From Legionella quateirensis (GTDB taxonomy: Bacteria > Pseudomonadota > Gammaproteobacteria > Legionellales > Legionellaceae), in NCBI RefSeq assembly GCF_001467955.1, contig NZ_LNYR01000012.1, positions 466,329 through 513,288 of the forward strand: a stretch of DNA of 46,960 nucleotides. The letters run 5' to 3'. The translations under genes and the position numbers were made by a program. Positions within the stretch are counted from its first letter, which is position 1. Every line of letters starts with the position of its first letter. Below, piece after piece: positions 24,783-33,843 of the stretch. The notes below the pieces were generated by a model. The model was not told where the DNA came from, did no database searches, and was given only the letters and a program-made list of their open reading frames with translations.

Positions 24783-27041
24783 TCAAATATACAATGAATA
24801 CAGCATATCATCATCAGATGGATTTTCCTCTTCCTCCACGGTACAGACCTCATAAAGTTCATTGAATTTTGATTCAATCAGTTCTAAATCCAACGCTTGA
24901 ACCAGTCTCTCATAGTACTCATGATTTTTTGTTTTCTTACTGTATTTTTCCCGCGCTATTGCAAACTCTTCCTTTATCAAATCAAAAGCAAATTGACCAT
25001 GTTCGATTAAAAATCTTTTAAAATCAGGCATTGCTACTAAAGTTTCTCGTATTTCCTGAATGCGATTCTTCTCATCCGTTATCAATTTATCATGTAGAGT
25101 GCTTTCAGGTTCGTTCGCAGAATCAGCAACATTTTGAGCGATATTCAACTCTGCAAATACCCGAAAAACCTCAGGCTCAGTCAATATATACTTCAAAAAA
25201 GTTTTATATTTGTGAAAAATAAAAACAGGATGACCCGCTAATAACTTATAATGAGTATTATCGTCAACCGTAAATGAATTTCGCTCAAACTGTTCATATC
25301 GTTTTCTAAATTCTGAACCAAGAACATCCATACGATCTTTGAGAACATTAATAAAATAGTCACTAAACTCGAGTATTTTTTCTAACCATTGCTTATCAGG
25401 TGAGTCAATACCGGTTAATACTTTAAATAATGGATCTTGAGAAAAAAGTAGAAAATTTGAGCGCAATTCTTGATAATTCTTAAGAAGCGAAGAGAGATAA
25501 CGCTCTGCGATGTGTAATTGAGCACCAACTGTCCTTGCATCCAGTGGCTTTTCACCTAAATAGAAGAGATCGGCTACTTGGCCTACTTTTTCCAGAAGCC
25601 CATTGAATAAAGTTTTAATTTTCTCTTTAACAATTAATTGATCTATGGGCTGATTAGTTATCAATCCATTGATCTGGAGATGAACACCATGAAAAAATTT
25701 ACTGATTAGTTCATAGTAACTTATATTATTATGTTCTAAATACTCATTTTCAATGTGATTAAATGTGGCCATTATTAAATTAATCGGTATAAGATTGAAC
25801 AATAAATTGCTTTCAACCAACTCCTTGTCTATAGCTGATAATAGTTCAGTGAGATTAGTTAACAAAATATCTCTTAAATCGGGCTGTTTTGTAGGCCAGT
25901 AAAATAAATTAGGCTCATTAATATCAGGGAAATGTTCCATATTATATTCATTACAGGCAAAACTAACATTATCAGGATGTCTGAGTAACTGATTAAACGC
26001 ATCATGCGGTTGGTAACCATAGGTAATATTTATTTTTGTCCAATCAAAATCTAAAATAACGCCATCCTTTGACGAATCTGAATTATGACCATCCCCTTCT
26101 TTAAAGATGTAACGAGTAGTCCAACCTACTCCCAATCCTTTAATCGTACGATAATTATTTAATTCTCTAACAGGTACCGTGTAATGAATACCGTCAATTT
26201 CTTCAGTAAGATTCCCCTCACATTGTTTCAGATCAATTCCTTTTGATTTAATTGTTCCATCCAATTGTTCTAATTCTTTAATTGACAATTCTATGGGATC
26301 TTTAATCCTTCCAATGGTTTTGAAGGCTTTAAGTTGGCGAATAACCTGGTTTAATTGATAATATTCATTCAAAAAATCAGGTACCCGTACTGCTTGAGCC
26401 ATTAAATATTCTCTTCTTTGTTTTAAAGCGCTTAATACAGTGTCAATTGAGGACTGCTCAGGATTATTAAGAGAATGCAGCAGAACAGCTCTTGTAGAGT
26501 TTTGCGTAGGAGTACTCCTCAACCATGAAGAGACAAAACTCAAAGAAGCATAGTATTTAAATCCTCCCGATGGATTATACCTGTTATACAATTTAAGAAG
26601 ATTTTCAGTACATAGTATTAAACTCCGTTGCCTGAATTCCGTATCAATTGCCGGGCTACAAATTAAAAGATCTCCGGGACAAAGAGGATCATCATAATTT
26701 GAACGAAAACCAACAATTTCTTTTGAACTTACACTGTTTGTTTTACCATTCCGATTAAAATAAGGACGAGTATTAGGAACATACCGTGAGGTAGCTATAA
26801 ATTGACAAATTGCGCCGCAATAAGCTTCAAGTTCTGCAAGGCCAGTATTATTATGACGTTTTAAATAATAAGAGGAGCGTTGTCCTGGTTCTCTTTCATC
26901 TTTGATTTTTCGGACTAATATGACTTTCCTGGACAAAGACTCATCATCCGATTCTATCGGCTGTACCTCCTCGATGCTGCGAGCTCTTGGGGGAAGCACT
27001 ACATCTTTTTTAACTAATAACGTATCAAGCTTTTCATCCAT
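24783..27041 (-). CDS. Putative effector with PI-kinase-like catalytic loop
   Basis: 752 residues, no signal peptide. The N-terminal half looks kinase-like. SSYYLKRHNNTG (Lys61) could be the ATP-binding strand, LAELEAYCGAICQFI the helix that follows, and VPNTRPYF a strand. The segment YIFKEGDGHNSD (Asp317, His319, Asn320) followed by GVILDFDW (Asp331-Asp333) resembles the GDRHxxN...IDFG catalytic and metal-binding loops of phosphatidylinositol 3/4-kinases. Legionella LepB and MavQ are effectors with PI kinase activity. The C-terminal half is mostly helical. The end, VEEEENPSDDDMLYSLYI, is an acidic E-block tail typical of Dot/Icm substrates. Full-length family not recognised; kinase role is inferred from two motifs. 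Confidence 0.6.
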   Translation of the reverse strand: MDEKLDTLLVKKDVVLPPRARSIEEVQPIESDDESLSRKVILVRKIKDEREPGQRSSYYLKRHNNTGLAELEAYCGAICQFIATSRYVPNTRPYFNRNGKTNSVSSKEIVGFRSNYDDPLCPGDLLICSPAIDTEFRQRSLILCTENLLKLYNRYNPSGGFKYYASLSFVSSWLRSTPTQNSTRAVLLHSLNNPEQSSIDTVLSALKQRREYLMAQAVRVPDFLNEYYQLNQVIRQLKAFKTIGRIKDPIELSIKELEQLDGTIKSKGIDLKQCEGNLTEEIDGIHYTVPVRELNNYRTIKGLGVGWTTRYIFKEGDGHNSDSSKDGVILDFDWTKINITYGYQPHDAFNQLLRHPDNVSFACNEYNMEHFPDINEPNLFYWPTKQPDLRDILLTNLTELLSAIDKELVESNLLFNLIPINLIMATFNHIENEYLEHNNISYYELISKFFHGVHLQINGLITNQPIDQLIVKEKIKTLFNGLLEKVGQVADLFYLGEKPLDARTVGAQLHIAERYLSSLLKNYQELRSNFLLFSQDPLFKVLTGIDSPDKQWLEKILEFSDYFINVLKDRMDVLGSEFRKRYEQFERNSFTVDDNTHYKLLAGHPVFIFHKYKTFLKYILTEPEVFRVFAELNIAQNVADSANEPESTLHDKLITDEKNRIQEIRETLVAMPDFKRFLIEHGQFAFDLIKEEFAIAREKYSKKTKNHEYYERLVQALDLELIESKFNELYEVCTVEEEENPSDDDMLYSLYI

Positions 27042-27098
27042 ACGTCTGACTCCCTGTCTGAAAAATATGTTATTTTAGGCTAAACTTTGCAAATTCAA

Positions 27099-27115
27099 CT
27101 TAACAGAGGTTTAAT
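27099..27115 (+). promoter_or_regulatory. Possible PmrA-box-like site
   Basis: CTTAAC-AGAGG-TTTAAT resembles the PmrA direct repeat YTTAAK-N5-YTTAAK with one mismatch at the first half-site. It lies 58 bases upstream of the effector candidate on the minus strand and 32 bases before the gene at 27147. PmrA controls many Legionella effector genes. In AT-rich DNA such matches also occur by chance. Confidence 0.3.
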
Positions 27116-27146
27116 AGAAATACAACTAAACAATTAAAAACACTCA

Positions 27147-27905
27147 ATGTTTGGAATTGATAAAAGGATCAACAAACTCATGTGGAAAACAAAACTGGGG
27201 CAGTGTATTTATACTTCTCCATCAGGATATAAAGTATTTCAAAACTCTATTTATCGTTGGCTGACTTTAGGTAGCGACGCATTACAGACGGTAATTAATC
27301 GACGTAAACCTCAAAATCCAATTTTACATTATCTTCCTGCACTGACGCTTATGGCTCGGAAATATCCTGATAATTGTTGTCTATTAGGTCTGGGTGGTGC
27401 GGGCATACCCCATATGCTTAAGAGCATTACACCGAAGCAGTTAATCACTGCTGTAGAATGCAGTGAAGAGGTCATTCAAATCTCCAAAAACTATTTTATG
27501 GTAAATCAATTATCCAATCTTGAAATAATCCACCAAAATGCCTGCGAATTTGTTCAAGGCAATTCTTCTTTATACAAGCATCTTATTGTAGATTTATATG
27601 ATGCTAATCATTTTCCCAAAGAATGTACCACGGATGAATTTTTTATATCGTGTCATAACCGTCTAACAGAAGATGGATTTCTTGCGGTAAATCTGGCTAA
27701 TTATAAAGAGCAATGGGCGCTCGTCCAGACCATTAAAAAGCAATTTAATCCCGCAATAGTTATACCCATTAAACACTGTGCGAATCTTGTTCTAGTTGCA
27801 GCCAAAAATCCAAATAAAGAGCTGTTTATTGAGCAAATTAATGCAACAGGGGAAATAAAAAATATTTCATGGACCCAATCCTGGGGAACCCTTGGCGAAT
27901 ATTAG
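27147..27905 (+). CDS. Spermidine-synthase-like / Rossmann-fold methyltransferase-like protein
   Basis: 252 residues. The nucleotide-binding motif CCLLGLGGAGIPHML is followed by an acidic strand end LITAVECSEEVIQISKNYF, as in spermidine synthases and related class I transferases. The strand LIVDLYDANHFPKECTTDEF resembles the catalytic D-x-Y/D loop of SpeE, and TEDGFLAVNLANY matches the next strand. It is shorter than SpeE at the N-terminus, so a bona fide polyamine synthase is uncertain. Cytosolic. Divergent from the effector candidate, with no partner genes nearby. Confidence 0.65.
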   Translation: MFGIDKRINKLMWKTKLGQCIYTSPSGYKVFQNSIYRWLTLGSDALQTVINRRKPQNPILHYLPALTLMARKYPDNCCLLGLGGAGIPHMLKSITPKQLITAVECSEEVIQISKNYFMVNQLSNLEIIHQNACEFVQGNSSLYKHLIVDLYDANHFPKECTTDEFFISCHNRLTEDGFLAVNLANYKEQWALVQTIKKQFNPAIVIPIKHCANLVLVAAKNPNKELFIEQINATGEIKNISWTQSWGTLGEY

Positions 27906-27978
27906 ACATTGTCCACTTAAATAGAGCCCAATTTAAAGAAGATCTATCTCAATCCAATTATATTGGTATCAACTCTAT

Positions 27979-28353
27979 TTACTCACTTTGTTGCTCACTC
28001 ATATAATTAATTGCGGCGATAAGAGCTTCATCAGAACAATCCTTATTGGGCATATCTGCTTCATTACATAAACCTCCATGATGCATCAAGCCTTTACCCA
28101 TTTTTACGCTGTAAAGAAGATAATCTATAGGAGTTTTGAAATAAGAGGGATTTTTCTCCGATTCAATTTTTGCTTTATTAAATCGTATTTGCCAGGCATT
28201 TTTGTCAAATGCGGCGGGGGCTTTAATTGCGGTAGCTAATTTTGGTGAATGACAATTTTGGCAGGCAATCTCATAGGTTTTTTTTCCCAAATCATTAGAA
28301 CAAGCCATGGTACTTATTAAAGACAATAACATATACCCCAGTAAGCGTTTCAT
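27979..28353 (-). CDS. Cytochrome c5-like monohaem protein
   Basis: 124 residues with an N-terminal signal peptide (MKRLLGYMLLSLISTMACS). The haem site is CQNCH, and the sixth ligand is probably the Met in VKMGKGLMHHGG. The second CxnC pair (LCNEADMPNKDCSDEAL) matches the extra cysteine pair of cytochrome c5, and the last helix is AAINYMSEQ. Expected in the periplasm as a small electron carrier. The cysteine in TMACS could alternatively be a lipobox, making it a lipoprotein. Stands alone between a spermidine-synthase-like gene and frr. Confidence 0.8.
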   Translation of the reverse strand: MKRLLGYMLLSLISTMACSNDLGKKTYEIACQNCHSPKLATAIKAPAAFDKNAWQIRFNKAKIESEKNPSYFKTPIDYLLYSVKMGKGLMHHGGLCNEADMPNKDCSDEALIAAINYMSEQQSE

Positions 28354-28492
28354 AGCAGTACCCTATTTTTATTATTATTGTTTTAAGTTTAGGATTATTA
28401 ATGGAATTATTCCAGTTCAAAAATAACTGTACACATGTGGGACACCTATTGGGCAAGTGTACAATATAGGTCAATAAAGTAGCGCAGTAAAA

Positions 28493-28515
28493 AAAACCCG
28501 GGAGCTCCGGGTTTT
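28493..28515 (-). terminator. Terminator of the rpsB-tsf-pyrH-frr operon
   Basis: AAAACCCGG-GAGCT-CCGGGTTTT is a strong stem with A/T tracts on both sides, about 50 bases after the frr stop codon. It may work in both directions. Confidence 0.85.
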
Positions 28516-28565
28516 AATATGATGTGATAAATCGTGTTCTAGAGAACAATTTAAGGTGACCTGAT

Positions 28566-29123
28566 TTAGATTTCCATTAAATCTTTTTCTTTTACAACGA
28601 GAATTGCATCAATTTCAGCAATATATTTATCAGTAAGTTTTTGAATTACTTCAGTTGCACGACGTTCATCATCTTCAGAAATCGCTTTTTCTTTAACTAA
28701 ATCTTTCAATTGAGAATTTGCGTCTCTTCTAATATTACGAATTGATACCCGTCCCTGTTCACCTTCATTACGTACTACTTTAATCAGTTCTTTACGTCGT
28801 TCTTCTGTTAAAGGAGGCATTGGAACACGTATCGCACTTCCTGCTGTAGACGGATTCAAACCCAGGTCAGAAGTCAAAATAGCTTTTTCAATTGCAGCTA
28901 CCATAGATTTTTCCCATGGAGTAACTGTAATGGTCCTTGAGTCACTGGCGCTAATATTTGCTACTTGGCTTAAAGGAGTTAGAGTTCCGTAATAGTCGAC
29001 TTGAACATGATCCAACAATCCTGCATTAGCTCTACCAGTACGAATTTTTGACATATCCACATGCAATGATTCAATTGTTTTCTTCATACGCTTTTCTGAG
29101 TCTTGTTTTATTTCATTGATCAT
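28566..29123 (-). CDS. frr: Ribosome recycling factor
   Basis: 185 residues, the standard length. It dissociates post-termination ribosomes together with EF-G. Typical segments are [28 protein letters not shown], of which the core [13 protein letters not shown] is diagnostic, plus [34 protein letters not shown] and [15 protein letters not shown]. The start overlaps the end of pyrH by 11 bases, the usual arrangement in this operon. Cytosolic, essential. Confidence 0.98.
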   Translation of the reverse strand: MINEIKQDSEKRMKKTIESLHVDMSKIRTGRANAGLLDHVQVDYYGTLTPLSQVANISASDSRTITVTPWEKSMVAAIEKAILTSDLGLNPSTAGSAIRVPMPPLTEERRKELIKVVRNEGEQGRVSIRNIRRDANSQLKDLVKEKAISEDDERRATEVIQKLTDKYIAEIDAILVVKEKDLMEI

Positions 29124-29856
29124 GATTCGCTCCGACTATAGTACCTACTCGCTCTCCGGTTACAATTCGTTTTAACGCATTAGGAGCAGCCATATCAAAA
29201 ACCTGTAATGGCATGCCTTGATCCTGGCACAAACAAATTGCTGTAGAGTCCATGACTTCCAAACCCTTGGTTAATACTTCTTTATAAGTTAAATAATCAT
29301 ATCGAACAGCATCTGGATTTTTAAGAGGATCAGCAGAATATACTCCATCCACTTTCGTAGCTTTCAATACAACATCAGCACCTACTTCAATTGCTCTTAA
29401 GCAAGCAGCTGTATCCGTTGTAAAAAAAGGATTACCGGTTCCCGCTGCAAAAATCACAACTTGTCCATTTCGTAAATGAGTCATTGCCTTACGTCGATGA
29501 TAAGAATCAACTACACCCATCATAGGAATGGCTGACATAATACGTGCAGGCAAATCGATTCGCTCCAAGGCATCTCGAATTGCCAAAGCATTCATTACCG
29601 TCGCCAACATTCCCATATGATCACCGGTAACCCGCCCTAACCCAGCTTGAGAAAGGGCTTTTCCACGGAATAAATTACCGCCACCAATAACCAAACCTAC
29701 TTCGACTCCCATTTGAATTAACTCGGCAACATCTCGAGCTAAAGTATCAAGAACAGAAGGATCTATGCCAAATTGCGACTTACCCATTAAGGCTTCGCCG
29801 CTAAATTTAAGCAATATGCGTTTGTATTTTAATTTTGGGTGACTTTCATTCATCAT
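29113..29856 (-). CDS. pyrH: Uridylate kinase
   Basis: 247 residues of the amino-acid-kinase fold; phosphorylates UMP to UDP. Motifs are [13 protein letters not shown] for phosphate binding, [46 protein letters not shown] and [15 protein letters not shown]. The start has two consecutive ATGs overlapping the tsf stop (ATGATGA), so translation is coupled to tsf. Either ATG is possible. Hexameric cytosolic enzyme, essential. Confidence 0.97.
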   Translation of the reverse strand: MMNESHPKLKYKRILLKFSGEALMGKSQFGIDPSVLDTLARDVAELIQMGVEVGLVIGGGNLFRGKALSQAGLGRVTGDHMGMLATVMNALAIRDALERIDLPARIMSAIPMMGVVDSYHRRKAMTHLRNGQVVIFAAGTGNPFFTTDTAACLRAIEVGADVVLKATKVDGVYSADPLKNPDAVRYDYLTYKEVLTKGLEVMDSTAICLCQDQGMPLQVFDMAAPNALKRIVTGERVGTIVGANHDQ

Positions 29857-30734
29857 GTACGAACCTGAGCCATCACTTCTTCAACAAAATTATCTTCTTT
29901 CTTTTCAATACCTTCACCCACTTCATAGCGAATGAAAGAAACCACTTCAGCATTTTTCTCTTTCAGAAGTTGACCAACTTTAACATCGGGATTTTTAACA
30001 TAAGGTTGACCTAATAAGCTGACTTCATCAATAAATTTATTAATACGTCCTTCAATCATTTTATCAATAATTTCTTGTGGCTTACCGCTTTCTTTAGCTT
30101 GAGCTGTGAAAATTTCTCTTTCGTTTTCAATCGCTTCAGCAGATACCTGATCACGATTTACAACGATTGGCTTGCTGGCTGCAATATGCATTGCAATGTC
30201 TTTGGCTAATTCTTCTGAACCATTTTTCAAAGCAACCATAACACCAATTCGTGAGCCGTGTAAGTAGTAACCAATAACTCCACCAGCACAACTGATTCGT
30301 TCAATTCGTCGTAATTTAATGTTTTCGCCAATTTTTGCAACTAACTGTTGTCTGGCTTGCTCAACTATGACTCCACCCGATAATGTTAAATCGGATAATG
30401 CAGCAATATCAGACACAGAACTGTTTAAAGCAGCTTGAGCAACAGCATTTGCAAAGTTGGTGAAGTTCTCATCACGTGCTACGAAATCTGTTTCGCTATT
30501 GATTTCTATCATTACTGCGGAACATTCATCTGCAGAACGAGCAACAACAACGATACCTTCAGCAGCGACTCTATCCGCTTTTTTATCTGCTTTAGCCTGA
30601 CCTGCTTTGCGCATTTCAGTTATAGCCAGCTCTATATCACCGTTAGTCGCAATTAGAAACTTTTTACATTCCATCATGCCTGCGCCTGTGCGCTCACGAA
30701 GTTGCATTACTAATCCAGCACTAATTGTTGACAT
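29853..30734 (-). CDS. tsf: Elongation factor Ts
   Basis: 293 residues from the ATG at 30734, chosen because GTGGAG lies 8 bases before it and the protein then begins [20 protein letters not shown], as in other EF-Ts. The frame is open to 30755, but those starts have no space for a ribosome-binding site. The nucleotide-exchange motif [12 protein letters not shown], the core [15 protein letters not shown] and the C-terminal [18 protein letters not shown] are diagnostic. It recycles EF-Tu-GDP. Lies downstream of rpsB across an attenuator-like hairpin. Confidence 0.98.
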   Translation of the reverse strand: MSTISAGLVMQLRERTGAGMMECKKFLIATNGDIELAITEMRKAGQAKADKKADRVAAEGIVVVARSADECSAVMIEINSETDFVARDENFTNFANAVAQAALNSSVSDIAALSDLTLSGGVIVEQARQQLVAKIGENIKLRRIERISCAGGVIGYYLHGSRIGVMVALKNGSEELAKDIAMHIAASKPIVVNRDQVSAEAIENEREIFTAQAKESGKPQEIIDKMIEGRINKFIDEVSLLGQPYVKNPDVKVGQLLKEKNAEVVSFIRYEVGEGIEKKEDNFVEEVMAQVRT

Positions 30735-30755
30735 ATTCATTTCTCCACATAGCAA

Positions 30756-30787
30756 AAAGGGGGCTAATTAAAATTAACGCCCCCTTT
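30756..30787 (-). terminator. Hairpin between rpsB and tsf (attenuator/partial terminator)
   Basis: Read on the minus strand: AAAGGGGGC, a 14-base loop, GCCCCCTTT and a run of T. It sits in the 66-base rpsB-tsf gap. In E. coli a hairpin at the same place lowers expression of the distal genes; here the same role is inferred. Confidence 0.75.
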
Positions 30788-30800
30788 ATTCAAATATTAA

Positions 30801-31562
30801 TTATTCCCCAGCTTTATCAGCTTCATCGGAACCAGTAGCAATTTCTACAAATTCAGAGTCAGAGGACATACCACCAACAGTATTGCTGTTTTTTCCATCC
30901 AGAATTGCATCCGCAATGCAGCGAACGTAAATATCTACAGCTCGCATGGAATCATCATTTCCAGGAATCACGTAATCAATATTGTCTGGGCTGTTGTTGG
31001 TATCGACAACACCAATAACAGGTATTTTTAACCGACGTGCTTCTTCAACCGCAATGTGTTCAAAACCAACGTCAACTACAAACAGAGCATCAGGTAAACC
31101 ACCCATGTGTTCGATTCCACCTAAACCACGCTCTAATTTCTCAAGTTCACGGGTCAACATCAATGCTTCTTTCTTGATCATGTCGTTAAACAGACCTTTT
31201 TCTTTCATTTCTTTTAATTCTTTCAATCGGAATATAGATTGACGAACTGTTTTATAGTTGGTCAACATACCACCTAACCAACGATGATCAACATAGGGCA
31301 TGCCACAACGTCTCGCATGTTCACGAATACTGTCTTGTGCTGCTCTCTTCGTTCCAACAAATAATATTTTTGCTTTATTTGATGCCAATCGACCAACATA
31401 ATTTACCACGTCGCTTAACATAGGCATGGTTTTTTCTAAATTGATGATGTGGATTTTATTTCTTGATCCAAAAATGTACTCACCCATTTTAGGGTTCCAG
31501 TACCGGGTTCTGTGACCAAAATGTGCTCCAGCTTCGAGCAGTTCACGCATACTTACATTCAT
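30801..31562 (-). CDS. rpsB: 30S ribosomal protein S2
   Basis: 253 residues. Diagnostic segments are [22 protein letters not shown], of which GAHFGH is the S2 signature, then [52 protein letters not shown] and [25 protein letters not shown] (spread over about residues 150-200). First gene of the translation operon, with a good promoter about 100 bases upstream. Confidence 0.98.
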   Translation of the reverse strand: MNVSMRELLEAGAHFGHRTRYWNPKMGEYIFGSRNKIHIINLEKTMPMLSDVVNYVGRLASNKAKILFVGTKRAAQDSIREHARRCGMPYVDHRWLGGMLTNYKTVRQSIFRLKELKEMKEKGLFNDMIKKEALMLTRELEKLERGLGGIEHMGGLPDALFVVDVGFEHIAVEEARRLKIPVIGVVDTNNSPDNIDYVIPGNDDSMRAVDIYVRCIADAILDGKNSNTVGGMSSDSEFVEIATGSDEADKAGE

Positions 31563-31659
31563 ATTATATCTCCAGGGTTATGCCTCCACATTTCCCATAC
31601 GAAACCCACAAGGGACCCTAACGTACGTGACGAAACGTGTGTGTATTTAAAGCGCGTTA

Positions 31660-31688
31660 TTTATAACATATTGAGGTAATTTCAGCAA
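31660..31688 (-). promoter_or_regulatory. rpsB promoter
   Basis: Minus strand: TTGCTG (-35), 17-base spacer, TATAAA (-10), followed by TAACGCGC. The GC-rich discriminator directly after the -10 is typical of stringently controlled ribosomal promoters. The leader to rpsB is about 90 bases and could hold an S2 autoregulatory structure. Confidence 0.65.
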
Positions 31689-31809
31689 TGAAATTAATAG
31701 ATAACACTGTATTTATCTATTCTTTTCGGTCTATACTGCGCCCATCATGGATGGAATGAGCTAATTATACCCACAGGAATATAAATTTAACGAACAAGAG
31801 GAAATGATA

Positions 31810-32244
31810 ATGAGTAAGAAACTTATCTGGTTATCGGTAATGACTTTAGCCTTGATTATTGGTCAACCATCTTATGCTTGTCCAGCGGAAAAAAACCCAT
31901 CCAAACCATGTCATTGTAATGACAGCAATAAAATATCCCAAAATTTAAATTTGACCCCTGATCAAAAAGCGAAAATAAAAGCGATACGCGTTCAGGCCAA
32001 AACTCAGTTAAAGTCTAACTACAAACAACTTAAATTGATTCGAGCTCTAATAAATGACCTAATCAAAGCTGAGAAAATTGACGAAGCAAAACTGGATACT
32101 TTGATCAATCAAAGAAGTAAAATTAAAGGTGCTCTGTTAAAAAGCCACATCCTGATGCGCCATCAAATCTACACGCTCCTGACCGCTCAACAAAAACAAC
32201 AATATCAGGAAATAAAAAATAAGCATGAACATCATCACGCATAA
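31810..32244 (+). CDS. Spy/CpxP-like periplasmic protein
   Basis: 144 residues from the second ATG (31810), which has AAGAGG at proper distance; the first ATG (31804) is too close to it. Signal peptide LIWLSVMTLALIIGQPSYA. The mature part has a Cys-rich start (CPAEKNPSKPCHC) and two LTxxQ motifs (LTPDQ and LTAQQ) around a long helical Lys-rich middle, as in Spy/CpxP periplasmic chaperones. It ends in a His cluster (HEHHHA), suggesting metal binding. It may be part of an envelope or metal stress response; the exact role is unknown. Confidence 0.75.
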   Translation: MSKKLIWLSVMTLALIIGQPSYACPAEKNPSKPCHCNDSNKISQNLNLTPDQKAKIKAIRVQAKTQLKSNYKQLKLIRALINDLIKAEKIDEAKLDTLINQRSKIKGALLKSHILMRHQIYTLLTAQQKQQYQEIKNKHEHHHA

Positions 32245-32275
32245 TGATTCATCTCACTATTTTCATGTTCCTCAT

Positions 32276-32303
32276 GCACTGTTGAATAGCGATTCAACAG
32301 TGC
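32276..32303 (+). terminator. Hairpin after the Spy-like gene
   Basis: GCACTGTTGAAT-AGCG-ATTCAACAGTGC is a perfect 12-base stem with a 4-base loop, 32 bases after the stop codon. The T tract is missing, so a factor-independent terminator is only possible, not certain. Confidence 0.5.
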
Positions 32304-32315
32304 AACATCCCTTCC

Positions 32316-32344
32316 TTGACACTCAATCGAGACAGGCCTAGAAT
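32316..32344 (+). promoter_or_regulatory. Promoter of the TPP riboswitch-tenA transcript
   Basis: TTGACA (32316-32321), 17-base spacer, TAGAAT (32339-32344). The riboswitch starts about 15 bases downstream, consistent with transcription starting near 32351. Confidence 0.75.
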
Positions 32345-32354
32345 CACCATCAAA

Positions 32355-32440
32355 TTATCACCAGGGGTGCTAAACCGTTAATTGGTTTGGCTGAGAAAAA
32401 CCCTTTGTACCTGATCTGGATAATACCTGCGAAGGAAGAG
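32355..32440 (+). promoter_or_regulatory. TPP riboswitch (THI element)
   Basis: Contains the conserved parts in order: CCAGGGGTGC, a variable P3 stem (AAACCGTTAATTGGTTT), GGCTGAGAAA, ACCC, then ACCTGATCTGGATAATACC, TGCG and AAGGAAG. The GGAAG at the 3' end is also the ribosome-binding site of the following gene. Binding of thiamine pyrophosphate should therefore hide the site and repress translation. Confidence 0.93.
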
Positions 32441-32446
32441 TGAACT

Positions 32447-33178
32447 ATGTCGTATTTGAAGTACTGCCATTTATTTTATAAAAAAAAGCCGGATAACAGT
32501 TTTTTATCGAGGCTAATTCGTCTTAATCGGAACACCTTACAATCAATTTACGATCATCCATTCAATCAGGAGTTATTCTCAGGAACTCTGCCCCAAGAAA
32601 AATTCGGACAGTATTTGCGCGATGATTTTTTATATTTACGTCAATTTTCATCCGCTCTGCATCATATTGCCAAACGAACAATAAAGAGTAATCCCGATTT
32701 ATCATCACAACTCAACAACCTGGCAGATGATGTAATAAACAATGAACATAAGATGCAGTTACACTATCAAATTCATTTTAATAATTTTAATGAACATCAA
32801 ATGGGATACGCTGTATCAGAATATTCACAATATTTAGTTAACACATCCACACAAGCCAAGGTACCTGAAGCTCTTTGCAGTATCTTGCCCTGCTTCTGGA
32901 TATATTACCAACTAGGCACTATGACACAAACATCTACCAGAATTACACCACATCCATATCATGACTGGATAGCCACCTATTCAGGAGCTGAATTCGTACA
33001 GGTTACACAAGATCTCGCAGCAACCGTGAATTTAATGGTGGGAGATGCGAATCAAATAAGCCATTCAGAACTGATACGATTTTTTTCCAGATCCGTCGCG
33101 TTCGAACTCGATTTTTTTAACGAAATATACTATCCCCAAGTTACTGCAAAACATGTTATAAATTCACTGGGCAAATAA
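32447..33178 (+). CDS. tenA: TenA-family thiaminase II / aminopyrimidine salvage protein
   Basis: 243 residues, slightly longer than the usual 220-230 owing to an N-terminal extension. It has the TenA pattern: QSIYDHPFNQELFSGTLP, FGQYLRDDFLYLRQFSSAL with the substrate-binding Asp, and Cys149 in SILPCFWIYYQLG, equivalent to the catalytic Cys of B. subtilis TenA. The C-terminal Glu motif is SVAFELDFFNE. TenA hydrolyses aminomethyl-pyrimidine degradation products of thiamine to the HMP precursor. The TPP riboswitch directly before it supports a role in thiamine metabolism. No other thiamine gene is adjacent. Confidence 0.9.
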   Translation: MSYLKYCHLFYKKKPDNSFLSRLIRLNRNTLQSIYDHPFNQELFSGTLPQEKFGQYLRDDFLYLRQFSSALHHIAKRTIKSNPDLSSQLNNLADDVINNEHKMQLHYQIHFNNFNEHQMGYAVSEYSQYLVNTSTQAKVPEALCSILPCFWIYYQLGTMTQTSTRITPHPYHDWIATYSGAEFVQVTQDLAATVNLMVGDANQISHSELIRFFSRSVAFELDFFNEIYYPQVTAKHVINSLGK

Positions 33179-33208
33179 ACTTATTATCAACTCAATCAGG
33201 AAGAAAAC

Positions 33209-33718
33209 ATGTCCTTATCAATGCATCAAATTACCATACCGATATTCATTCGTATGTTTAATAATATATCAATTATTCTTAAAAAAGCCGAAGCTCATTG
33301 TGACAAGGAACACATTGATCCTGCTGAATGGCTTAACGCTCGTTTAGCGCCGGATATGTTCCCGTTGGTTCGCCAGATACAAATCGCTACTGATACAGCA
33401 AAGGGTTGTGCGTCTCGTCTAGCGGATATTGAAATCCCTGTTTACGCCGATACTGAATCCAGCTTTGCAGAATTGGAAGATCGAATCCAAAAAACCATCC
33501 ATTTTTTACAAAGCGTCAATTCATCTGATATTGATAGCAGCGAAAACAGGGAAGTGACGTTCAAAACCCAACATCATGAACTTCATTTTAAAGGACTGGA
33601 TTACGTCACTCATTTTGTTCTGCCAAACTTTTATTTTCATATCAGCATGACCTATGCCATTCTTCGTCACAATGGTCTGGCTATTGGAAAGACAGATTAC
33701 CTGGGTGCTATCAAATAA
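33209..33718 (+). CDS. DUF1993-family protein
   Basis: 169 residues. The sequence MHQITIPIFIRMFNNISIIL, the segment DPAEWLNARLAPDMFPLVRQIQ and the C-terminal FVLPNFYFHISMTYAILRHNG match the DUF1993 family, a four-helix-bundle group related to DinB-like proteins and common in proteobacteria. No catalytic residues are known. The last residues (VAIGK-like IGKTDYLGAI) are typical. AGGAAG lies before the ATG; the gene follows tenA by 30 bases and may share its transcript, but a thiamine link is not known. Confidence 0.8.
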   Translation: MSLSMHQITIPIFIRMFNNISIILKKAEAHCDKEHIDPAEWLNARLAPDMFPLVRQIQIATDTAKGCASRLADIEIPVYADTESSFAELEDRIQKTIHFLQSVNSSDIDSSENREVTFKTQHHELHFKGLDYVTHFVLPNFYFHISMTYAILRHNGLAIGKTDYLGAIK

Positions 33719-33728
33719 ATGCTGCCCT

Positions 33729-33816
33729 AGCTCTGGGCTCACTGCCATTAAATTAAGGTTTTGTTTCCAACTTCACCTTAGTTCCTTTGAGGAAATTAAT
33801 TTCAGTGAGCTCTGGG
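33729..33816. repeat. Inverted/direct repeat element downstream of DUF1993 gene
   Basis: GCTCACTG (33737-33744) pairs with CAGTGAGC (33803-33810), and the flanking AAATTAA/TTAATTT can extend the stem with a bulge. AGCTCTGGG occurs directly repeated at 33729 and 33808. It lies between convergent genes and could be a terminator-like structure or a minute mobile-element remnant. Confidence 0.35.
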
Positions 33817-33843
33817 GTAATCAAAATACAGTACACGATTGAT

